Of a stretch of 64,000 bases of DNA, positions 50,816-57,533 are shown piece by piece. The notes below the pieces were generated by a model, which was given only the letters and a program-made list of their open reading frames with translations, had not been told where the DNA came from and did not search any database. The DNA comes from Halobaculum gomorrense (lineage in GTDB: Archaea > Halobacteriota > Halobacteria > Halobacteriales > Haloferacaceae). Each line of letters starts with the position of its first letter. The stretch's first letter is position 1. The stretch covers positions 186,001 through 250,000 of the forward strand of contig NZ_FQWV01000005.1 of the NCBI RefSeq assembly GCF_900129775.1, given 5' to 3'. The translations under genes and the position numbers were made by a program.

Positions 50816-52018
50816 ATGCACCAACCGGAATTCGGGGACCGACAAGCGCCCGAAGTCGGCGAACTCACCCCGCCGACGCGGACCCTCATGGGCCCCGGCC
50901 CGAGCGACGTGCACCCGCGCGTCCTCCGCGCGATGAGCACGCCGCTGGTCGGTCACCTCGACCCGTCGTTCATCGAGATCATGGACGAGACGCAGGAACT
51001 GCTCCGATACACGTTCCGAACCGATAACCAGTGGACGATCCCCGTGTCGGGGACCGGGTCGGCGTCGATGGAGGCCGCCATCGGCAACCTTGTCGAGCCC
51101 GGCGACACAATGCTCGTCCCGACGAACGGCTACTTCGGCGGCCGGATGGCCGAGATGGCCCGCCGCGCCGGCGGCGACGTGGTCGAGGTGGACGCGCCGT
51201 GGGGGGAGCCGCTCGACCCCGTCGCCGTGCAGGCGGCCTTCGACGAGCACCAGCCGGACGTGTTCGGCTTTGTCCACGCCGAGACCTCGACGGGCGTCCG
51301 CCAGCCCGACGTGCCGGAACTCACGAGCATCGCCCACGAGCACGACGCGTACGTGATCGCCGACTGCGTCACGTCGCTGGGGGGCGTGCCGCTGAAGGTC
51401 GACGAATGGGACATCGACGCCGCGTACTCCGGTCCCCAGAAGTGCCTCTCGTGCCCGCCGGGCGCGTCGCCGCTCACCCTGAACGACCGCGCGATGGACA
51501 AGGTCCTCTCGCGGGAGGAGCCGGCCCGCTCGTGGTACCTCGACCTCTCGCTGCTGGAGGGGTACTGGGGCGAGGAGCGCGCCTACCACCACACCGCGCC
51601 GATCACGAACGTCTACGCGCTGCGTGAGGCACTGCGTCTGGTCGCCGAGAAGGGCATCGAGTCGCGTTGGGCGCGTCACCGCGAGACCGCGGGCGCGCTG
51701 AAGGCCGGTGTCGAGGCGATGGAACTGGAGATGAACGCTGACGACGAGTACTGGCTGCCGAGCCTCAACGCGGTTCGCGTCCCGGAGGGGGTCGACGACG
51801 GCGCGGTCATCTCGGATCTGCTGGAGGGGTACGACCTGGAGATCGCCTCCGGGCTCGGCGCTCTGGAGGGAGAGATCTTCCGCATCGGCTGTATGGGCCA
51901 CTCGGCGCGCCCCGAGAACGTCTCGCTGCTGGTGTCGGCGCTGGGACAGACTCTCGCAGAGTACGGCGCGGACGTGGCCGTCGGAGCGGGCGTCGAGGCG
52001 GCCGCGGAGCGGCTGTAA
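50816..52018 (+). CDS. class V aminotransferase (serine-pyruvate / alanine-glyoxylate type)
   Basis: 400 residues from ATG 50816. It has RTLMGPGPSDVHPRVLRAMS at the N-terminus, VSGTGSASMEAAIGNLVEPG for cofactor phosphate binding, YVIADCVTSLGGVPLKVDEW (PLP Asp) and the Schiff-base lysine in YSGPQKCLSCPPG. This matches AGXT-like enzymes that interconvert alanine, serine, glyoxylate and pyruvate, or phosphoserine-type relatives. It is divergent from nop5 across a 146-base gap and is transcribed alone. Confidence 0.9.
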   Translation: MHQPEFGDRQAPEVGELTPPTRTLMGPGPSDVHPRVLRAMSTPLVGHLDPSFIEIMDETQELLRYTFRTDNQWTIPVSGTGSASMEAAIGNLVEPGDTMLVPTNGYFGGRMAEMARRAGGDVVEVDAPWGEPLDPVAVQAAFDEHQPDVFGFVHAETSTGVRQPDVPELTSIAHEHDAYVIADCVTSLGGVPLKVDEWDIDAAYSGPQKCLSCPPGASPLTLNDRAMDKVLSREEPARSWYLDLSLLEGYWGEERAYHHTAPITNVYALREALRLVAEKGIESRWARHRETAGALKAGVEAMELEMNADDEYWLPSLNAVRVPEGVDDGAVISDLLEGYDLEIASGLGALEGEIFRIGCMGHSARPENVSLLVSALGQTLAEYGADVAVGAGVEAAAERL

Positions 52019-52090
52019 CAGCGGTTCGTCGAGTTGGGGCGACGGCGCGGCCACCAATTCCAAGGGTCGGCACGGACGATCGGGACCCGC

Positions 52091-52318
52091 ATGGACGAGG
52101 TACTTGAGGCCGCGGAGGTGGTAGCGGACTCGGAACTGGAGGGGGCCGTCGTCTGGCTGTTTCGCGTGATCGGGATCCTGCTCGCGCTCGCGGGCCTCGG
52201 CCTGTGGCTGTTCACGCAGGCCGGGTTCCTGTGGCTGCCCGCGGTCCTGATCGGGATCGGGATTCTCCTCGCCGTGATTCCCGGCGTCCTGCTGGAACTG
52301 CTCGAGCTGTTCGCGTAG
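52091..52318 (+). CDS. small two-span membrane protein, unrecognised
   Basis: 75 residues. An acidic N-terminal helix (MDEVLEAAEVVADSELEGAV) is followed by two spans (VIGILLALAGLGLWLFTQAG and WLPAVLIGIGILLAVIPGVL). The ending LLELLELFA is amphipathic. It lies 72 bases after the aminotransferase and 78 bases before a UspA gene on the same strand. Family not recognised. Confidence 0.7.
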   Translation: MDEVLEAAEVVADSELEGAVVWLFRVIGILLALAGLGLWLFTQAGFLWLPAVLIGIGILLAVIPGVLLELLELFA

Positions 52319-52396
52319 GAGGCGGGATCCGGTCGGTCTCGGCGACGGGGAACCGCCGTCCGCTTTTTCTCCCTGGTGCACTAATTGTAAGGCGTC

Positions 52397-52903
52397 ATGT
52401 ACGAGGACATCCTGCTGGCGACGAACGGCGGCGTCGCGTCGATCAGCGCGACCGAGCACGCGGTGGACCTTGCGGCCGACCGCGCGAGACTGCTCGACGA
52501 CCTCGACATCGCGGTCGACCGCGAGGCGACGCTGCACGCGCTGTTCGTCGTCGACGAGGACGCCATCACCACTTACTCCGGCGACGAGTACGTCGACGGC
52601 CACGAGGGGCCCGAGTACGGGTTCGAGGATCTCGGCGAAGAGACGCTCGCGGACGTTCGCGAGCGGGGGGAGGCCGCCGGCGTCTCCGTCGACACGTATC
52701 TCCGACACGGAACGCCCGAGGACACGATCCTCCAAGTCGCCGACGAGGTCGACGCCGACCTCGTCGTCGCCGGGAGCCAGCGGCGCCCCGACGAGTACCG
52801 CATGCTCGTCGGCAGCGTCACCGAACGGGTCGTGCGCGCGAGCGACCGCCCGGTCCTCGTGGTGAAGACGCCGGTCGACGAGACGGGCGAGCCGATCGCG
52901 TAG
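52397..52903 (+). CDS. universal stress protein, UspA family
   Basis: 168 residues. It opens MYEDILLATNGGVASISATE and ends with the ATP-binding loop VVAGSQRRPDEYRMLVGSVT ERVVRASDRPVLVV, matching the G-2x-G-9x-G(S/T) type motif better than the other UspA protein in this window. The core has YSGDEYVDGHEGPEYGFEDL. UspA proteins respond to starvation and other stress. It is probably monocistronic; an AT-rich run (CTTTTTCTCC) ~30 bases upstream may hold the promoter. Confidence 0.88.
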   Translation: MYEDILLATNGGVASISATEHAVDLAADRARLLDDLDIAVDREATLHALFVVDEDAITTYSGDEYVDGHEGPEYGFEDLGEETLADVRERGEAAGVSVDTYLRHGTPEDTILQVADEVDADLVVAGSQRRPDEYRMLVGSVTERVVRASDRPVLVVKTPVDETGEPIA

Positions 52904-52942
52904 GCGGTCTCGAAATCGACCCGCGTCGTCGCACGGGCGTTG

Positions 52943-54199
52943 TCACCACTCAGTGAGTGCGCTCGCCCCGTGATAGCGCCTGAGGACGCCGAGGAACGTG
53001 AGCGCTCCGAACACGGCGAACCCGCCGCCGACGAAGAACACCCAGTCCATCCCGACGGTTCCCATGAGCCACCCGGCGGCGACCGGGCCGACGACCGATC
53101 CGGGGCGCCACACCAGCTCCCGGATCCCGAAGCTGGAGGCGACGCCGTCGCCGTCGCTCCCTTCGTCGGCGAACAGCGCCATGCTCGCGGGCTCGCGGAA
53201 ACTGTCGGCGACCCCGAGCCCGGCGTTCAACAACAACAGCGGGAGGAAGGCGGCGGAGACGGCTCCGAGGAGCGGAAGCGTCGACGGCAGGCCGAGCGCA
53301 CCCCCGACGGCGGGCGTGAACGGCACCAACACCGCGACGAGGCCGTAGGCACCCCCGCCGGCGAAGACGAACAGCGCGCGCCCGCTGGCGTCCGAGAGCC
53401 GCCCGGTGTACGGCTGCAGCAGCATGTTCGTGAACTTCTCGGAGACCGTGATCACCGAGACGGCGAAGGCTGGCATCGCCAGCCCGCCGCTGGCGGCCGC
53501 GTAGCCGGCGAACACGGGGATCCAGTTACGGACAAGCGTGACCGCGACCGAGTACTGCGCCCGAAAGGAGGTCAGCGTGAGGATCCGGCGGTTGAGCGCG
53601 AGATCGGTGAACGGGAACCCCTCGACGCGGGTCTCGTCGACAGAGAGCAACAGCGCTGTGGTGAGGAAGGTGAGCACGTACAGCCCGGTGATCAGCAAGA
53701 ACAGCTCCCGCGACCCCCCGAAGTAGTCGTACAGCGCGCCCGCGGAGAGCCCGCCGACGATCGACGCCGCGAACGAGGCGGCGTTGGCGCGGCCGATCCG
53801 ATTCGCTCGGGTCCCGCTGGTGGCCAGTTGGCCAACCAGTCCCAGCGTCATCAGACCCATGCCGGTGAAGACGACGCCCTGCATCGCCCGCACGGCGAGC
53901 AGGCCGGTCCCGTCAGTGACCGCGCTGAACGCCGCGTACGTCGCGATCCCGATGGCGAGCGTCCCGAGGAGGACGATGCGCTTGTCGTATCGGTCGCCGG
54001 CCCACGCGAGCGGGACGACGGCGACGGTTTGCGCGAGCGTGTAGGCGGTGTACAGCAGCCCGAACGCGACGCCGTCGATCCCGAGGTCGGTGGCGATCTT
54101 CGGGAGGACGATGATGAGCGCGATGCTCCCGAAGCCGCCGGCGAACCGCGAGAGATACAACGTCCAAAACTGGAGGCGAGAGGCGGAGGAGTCGGTCAC
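52943..54199 (-). CDS. major facilitator superfamily transporter
   Basis: 418 residues from GTG 54199. Twelve predicted spans, for example LSRFAGGFGSIALIIVLPKI, LLYTAYTLAQTVAVVPLAWA and FVGGGFAVFGALTFLGVLRR. The MFS motif A-like loop after span 2 is AGDRYDKRIVLLGTLAIGIA. MFS carriers move sugars, drugs or organic ions with H+ or Na+; the substrate is unknown. The longer frame upstream of 54199 overlaps Arg-rich non-coding sequence near the tRNA-Lys fragment, so the GTG start was chosen. Confidence 0.87.
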   Translation of the reverse strand: MTDSSASRLQFWTLYLSRFAGGFGSIALIIVLPKIATDLGIDGVAFGLLYTAYTLAQTVAVVPLAWAGDRYDKRIVLLGTLAIGIATYAAFSAVTDGTGLLAVRAMQGVVFTGMGLMTLGLVGQLATSGTRANRIGRANAASFAASIVGGLSAGALYDYFGGSRELFLLITGLYVLTFLTTALLLSVDETRVEGFPFTDLALNRRILTLTSFRAQYSVAVTLVRNWIPVFAGYAAASGGLAMPAFAVSVITVSEKFTNMLLQPYTGRLSDASGRALFVFAGGGAYGLVAVLVPFTPAVGGALGLPSTLPLLGAVSAAFLPLLLLNAGLGVADSFREPASMALFADEGSDGDGVASSFGIRELVWRPGSVVGPVAAGWLMGTVGMDWVFFVGGGFAVFGALTFLGVLRRYHGASALTEW

Positions 54200-54496
54200 G
54201 TCCTCGGCTTCGCGTCGGCGCCAAAATGACCGTCGAACGACCGTCGCCGCCACACGTATTTCGGCGATGTCGAACGAGACCTCAGTGACCCGGCGCCGAC
54301 CGACGCGCCGCTCACCGTCGTTGTGCCGCGAAAAGTACGGGCTGGGAGGGAGTTGAACCACGGTCGGACGTGCTCGCTCACTCTGTTCGCTGCGCGCGAC
54401 CTCCCTGCTTCAACTCTCTCGGATGCCGCTCCGCGACGCGGCTCCTCGCGCCGTTCGCTTCGCTCGCGACGTTCGTCGCAGCGCGTCGCGGTAAAA
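54200..54496. other. region between the MFS gene and tRNA-Lys
   Basis: About 300 bases without a gene. It contains a copy of the tRNA-Lys 3' half with an inverted partner (54341-54420), followed by GC-rich sequence with several GCTTCGCTCGCGACG-like short inverted repeats. Nothing else is recognised. Confidence 0.5.
54341..54420 (-). repeat. tRNA-Lys 3'-end fragment with inverted partner downstream of tRNA-Lys
   Basis: Plus-strand GGGCTGGGAGGGAGTTGAAC at 54340-54359 nearly copies the real tRNA 3' end (GGGCTTGGAGGGAGTTGAAC at 54498-54517). GGGAGGGAGTTGAA (54344-54357) faces TTCAACTCTCTC (54409-54420), with 11 of 14 positions able to pair. The arrangement is the same as downstream of tRNA-Leu. 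Confidence 0.65.
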
Positions 54497-54570
54497 CGGG
54501 CTTGGAGGGAGTTGAACCCCCGACCGACGGATTAAGAGTCCGTCGCTCTCCCTGACTGAGCTACAAGCCC
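54497..54570 (-). tRNA. tRNA-Lys (anticodon CUU)
   Basis: 74 bases on the minus strand: acceptor GGGCTTG/CAAGCCC with discriminator G, D-arm GCTCAGTCAGGGAGAGC, anticodon arm ACGGA-CTCTTAA-TCCGT with anticodon CTT, and T-arm GGGGG-TTCAACT-CCCTC. No intron and no encoded CCA. It reads AAG codons. Confidence 0.94.
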
Positions 54571-54646
54571 TTGCGTCTCAAAGATGCGAGGGTACGCTAA
54601 AAGGCCTTCCGTTTCGCCGACGGCGCGGCGGAGGCGAACATCACTG

Positions 54647-54652
54647 CTTAAG
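54647..54652 (+). promoter_or_regulatory. TATA-like box for the RCK-DHH gene
   Basis: CTTAAG is centred about 29 bases before ATG 54679 and supports that start. Confidence 0.45.
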
Positions 54653-54678
54653 TGTCGTCCGTCCAGATTTCGCTCCAC

Positions 54679-56157
54679 ATGAGCACCGGGGTCACCGTCT
54701 CGTCGATGTCGACCTACGCGATTCTCGGCTGCGGCAGCGTCGGCCACGCGGTCGCCGACGCCCTGACCGCAGAGGAGAAGGACGTGCTGATCCTCGACAA
54801 GGACGAGTCCCGCGTGGAGGCCCTCCGCGATCAGGACCTGAACGCCCAACAGCAGGACATCTCCGAGGACGACGTCGTCGAGGCGGTCGCCGATCGCGAC
54901 GTGATCCTCATCCTCTCCTCGGACGTGGACGCGAACAAGGAGGCCGTCCGCGCGATCAGGGACCGCGGCGACGACCAGTACGTCGTCGTCCGCGCCTCCG
55001 ACCCCGTCAGTGAGGACGAACTCGCGGATCTCGGTGCCGACGTGGTGATTAACCCTTCGACCGTCATCGCCGACTCCGCGCTCCGATCGCTCGAATCCGG
55101 GGAGCTGGAGTACAAGGCCCGCCAGCTCGCGGACATCCTCCGCGGGGCGAGCGGGAAACTCGCGGTGTTGGCCCACGACAACCCCGACCCGGACTCCATC
55201 GCCGCCGCCGTCGCGCTCGCGGCGATCGCCACCGAGTACGGGGTCGAGGCCGACATCCTCTACGACGGCGAGATCGGTCACCAGGAGAATCGGGCGTTCG
55301 TCAACACGCTCGGGATCGACCTCCACGCCCGCGAAGACGCCCAGCCGCTCTCCGAGTACGGCGCGCTCGCGCTGGTGGACTACGCCGAGACCGGCGACAA
55401 CGAGATCGGTGCCGAAGTCGACATCTACATCGACCACGACGAGCCGGAGGAACCGATCGAGGCGGCGTTCACCGACATCCGAAAGAACGTCTCCTCCACG
55501 TCGACCATCCTCACGAAGTACCTCCAGGAGTTCGACCTCTCGCCCGACGAAACGGTCGCGACCGCCCTGCTGTACGGCATCCGCGCGGAGACGGTCGACT
55601 TCAAGCGCGACACCACGCCGGCGGACCTGACGGCGGCGGCGTACCTCCACCCGTTCGCGAACCACGACACCCTCGAAGACGTGGAGTCGCCCAGTATGAG
55701 CCCCGAGACGCTGGACGTGCTCGCGGAGGCGATCCAGAACCGCGAGGTTCACGGGAGCCACCTCGTCTCGAACGCGGGGTTCGTCCGCGACCGCGAGGCG
55801 CTCGCGCAGGCGGCCCAACAGCTCCTGAACCTCGAAGGGATCACGACTTCGGCCGTCTTCGGGATCGTCGACGACACCATCACGCTCGCCGCGCGCTCGA
55901 AGGACATCCGCATCAACATCGGGAACGTCCTCCGCGACGGCTTCTCAGACGTGGGGGAGGCCGTCGGCCACTCGAAACAGGGCACCGCCGAGATCCCGCT
56001 GGGGCTGTTCACGGGGATCGAGACGACCGAATCCAACCGCGACACGCTCCTCTCGCTCTCGGAGGAGGCCGTGCGCAAGAAGCTGTTCGACGCGATGGGC
56101 GTCGAGAGTTCCACCGGGTCGGGCTCCGGGTCGAGCGAATCGACCAACGGAACGTAG
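54679..56157 (+). CDS. RCK/TrkA-N domain fused to DHH-DHHA1 phosphoesterase
   Basis: 492 residues from ATG 54679 (ATG 54706 possible). Residues ~10-140 form a nucleotide-binding RCK/TrkA-N domain with the GCGSVG loop (18-23) and a Rossmann Asp (VLILDKDESRVEA). A DHH phosphoesterase domain follows with metal-binding motifs HDNPDPDS (166-173), LVDYAET (Asp234) and YIDHDEP (251-254), then a DHHA1-type C-terminal domain containing GSHLVSNAGFVRD. DHH-DHHA1 proteins hydrolyse small linear or cyclic nucleotides such as c-di-AMP or pApA, or short RNAs. RCK domains bind NAD+ or c-di-AMP-type ligands in K+ control. The substrate is not known. Confidence 0.9.
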   Translation: MSTGVTVSSMSTYAILGCGSVGHAVADALTAEEKDVLILDKDESRVEALRDQDLNAQQQDISEDDVVEAVADRDVILILSSDVDANKEAVRAIRDRGDDQYVVVRASDPVSEDELADLGADVVINPSTVIADSALRSLESGELEYKARQLADILRGASGKLAVLAHDNPDPDSIAAAVALAAIATEYGVEADILYDGEIGHQENRAFVNTLGIDLHAREDAQPLSEYGALALVDYAETGDNEIGAEVDIYIDHDEPEEPIEAAFTDIRKNVSSTSTILTKYLQEFDLSPDETVATALLYGIRAETVDFKRDTTPADLTAAAYLHPFANHDTLEDVESPSMSPETLDVLAEAIQNREVHGSHLVSNAGFVRDREALAQAAQQLLNLEGITTSAVFGIVDDTITLAARSKDIRINIGNVLRDGFSDVGEAVGHSKQGTAEIPLGLFTGIETTESNRDTLLSLSEEAVRKKLFDAMGVESSTGSGSGSSESTNGT

Positions 56158-56468
56158 CGACACACTCGGCCGCCGACACGCAGGCTCACTGGCGCTCGTG
56201 GGGTCGTTCATACCGATCGACTGTCCGACAGCGATCGATCTCCGAGGCCACCAGTGTCGCGGCAGAAAGAGAGGTATATGTTGTGTTAGTTAGTACCACA
56301 CGAGAGGTGGTCGGCATCGAACGAGGACACACGAACCGCTCGGACGTGGCAGAGACCGCCGACCGACACCCGAACCCGAGAGTCCGACCCCACACACAGC
56401 GCATCCGGCGTGACCGATAGCTGGGTCGAACCACAGTACAGGCGCTCGACCACCGCACGAGCGACCCA
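56158..56468. other. intergenic region between convergent genes
   Basis: About 310 bases. A short AT-rich stretch (GAGAGGTATATGTTGTGTTA, 56266-56285) resembles a promoter, but no gene follows it. No coding frame with haloarchaeal character was found, although short frames exist. Confidence 0.4.
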
Positions 56469-57125
56469 TCAGTATCGTCCGTCGGACCGCCGCGGCAGCG
56501 TGCCGCGGTCCCACGTTTTGGGCAGCCCATACCGATAGCGGCGCCGACCGAACGCGACGCGGTCGGTGAGCTTCAGCTTCAGGGGCGAGTCGAGTGCGGC
56601 ACCCCCGCGGACTCTCGTGACGTAGAGCCAGTTCTCGATAGTCAGCGTCCCCATGCGCACATCCAACAGCCAGACGCTGTCGACCCGAGCGAGCGCTCGA
56701 ATCCGGCCGGCTGCGTCAGTCGCCGGCTCCGGACAGTGGAGGTAGCCCGCCCCGTCGGCCTCGTCGACGGCGCGTGCGGCCGCCTCGAGCACCCGTCGGA
56801 GATCTGTCGGGGCGAGCTGCTCCACCCCGAGCGTTGGTGTCACGACGAGCGTCCTTCCCTCCGGAAGCGCGGCGAACGTCTCCGCGGGCGCGGCCGCCAA
56901 CGTCGCCGGGTCGCGTTCGACGACCGCCGTCCCGTCCGAGTATCGGTCGGCAACCGCCGGAGCAGGGCGGTTCAGCGAGACGACGAGTGCGTCGCTCGGT
57001 TCGGCGGCGGCCTCGAGAAGGAGTTCGGCGCTCGATCCGACCGGCGCGACAAGTGCCGTCAACGAGCCGACGGGAACCCCGCCGCCGAGGCGTCGGTCGA
57101 TCGGGTCGATCCCGGTCGCATGCAC
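56469..57125 (-). CDS. RecA/KaiC-fold protein with degenerate P-loop (pseudo-ATPase), paralogue 2
   Basis: 218 residues from GTG 57125, which directly follows the PRC-barrel stop. It opens GIDPIDRRLGGGVPVGSLTA and keeps the RadA/KaiC-like start, but the Walker A position reads VAPVGSSAELLL with no GKT, and Walker B (TLVVTPTLGVE) lacks the Asp. It resembles the protein at 30290-30916 in layout (opening, GGxPxGS, C-terminal LKLKLTDRV versus VKLKLEEQV). A nucleotide-independent structural or regulatory role is inferred. It is in one operon with a probable cell-division PRC-barrel protein. Confidence 0.8.
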   Translation of the reverse strand: MHATGIDPIDRRLGGGVPVGSLTALVAPVGSSAELLLEAAAEPSDALVVSLNRPAPAVADRYSDGTAVVERDPATLAAAPAETFAALPEGRTLVVTPTLGVEQLAPTDLRRVLEAAARAVDEADGAGYLHCPEPATDAAGRIRALARVDSVWLLDVRMGTLTIENWLYVTRVRGGAALDSPLKLKLTDRVAFGRRRYRYGLPKTWDRGTLPRRSDGRY

Positions 57126-57419
57126 CTACGCGACCGCCTCTTCGTTGGTCTCGTCCTTGAGGCGCTCTATCGTGTCGTTGATGAGGACCACGTCGCCGAC
57201 GGCGCGCACCCAGCGGTACGGGATCATCACGCCTTTTCCGGGCTCGATTCGGCTGGCGAACAGCTCGTCGCTGAGCTGCGAGAGCGCGAGCCCGGTGACG
57301 GCCTGCGAGTCTACGTCGAGACGGATGTCTTCGACTTCGCCCACGAACACGCCGTTGTTGGAGTAGACCTCCCTCCCCACGAGAGTCGTGATCTCTTGTG
57401 GCGCCGCGTCTGCGTTCAT
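57126..57419 (-). CDS. cdpB1: PRC-barrel domain protein (CdpB-type cell-division candidate)
   Basis: 97 residues from ATG 57419. The PRC-barrel core is ITTLVGREVYSNNGVFVGEV, then DIRLDVDSQAVTGLALSQLS and KGVMIPYRWVRAVGDVVLIN, ending in an acidic-helical tail. Small PRC-barrel proteins CdpB1/CdpB2 act with SepF and FtsZ in haloarchaeal division; I recall that H. volcanii CdpB1 is encoded beside LUD-domain genes as here, which is the basis for the symbol. Assignment as CdpB1 rather than another PRC-barrel is not proven. A TTTTAAG box 28 bases upstream supports the start. Confidence 0.7.
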   Translation of the reverse strand: MNADAAPQEITTLVGREVYSNNGVFVGEVEDIRLDVDSQAVTGLALSQLSDELFASRIEPGKGVMIPYRWVRAVGDVVLINDTIERLKDETNEEAVA

Positions 57420-57443
57420 GTCGCGCAGATCGGCGGGACGGGT

Positions 57444-57450
57444 CTTAAAA
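57444..57450 (-). promoter_or_regulatory. TATA-like box for the PRC-barrel operon
   Basis: CTTAAAA (TTTTAAG on the minus strand) is centred about 28 bases before ATG 57419. Confidence 0.55.
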
Positions 57451-57533
57451 TCGTTCCTCGCGGACTCACGCGCGTCAGACGCGGGGCGGACGCGCACGCC
57501 GGATCGTCTCTGACTCCGGGGAGACGGCTACCG

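Noticed and set aside
52943-54361. Longer MFS frame starting at 54361
   Set aside because: The extra residues overlap the tRNA-like fragment and are not membrane-like; the GTG at 54199 fits the family start.
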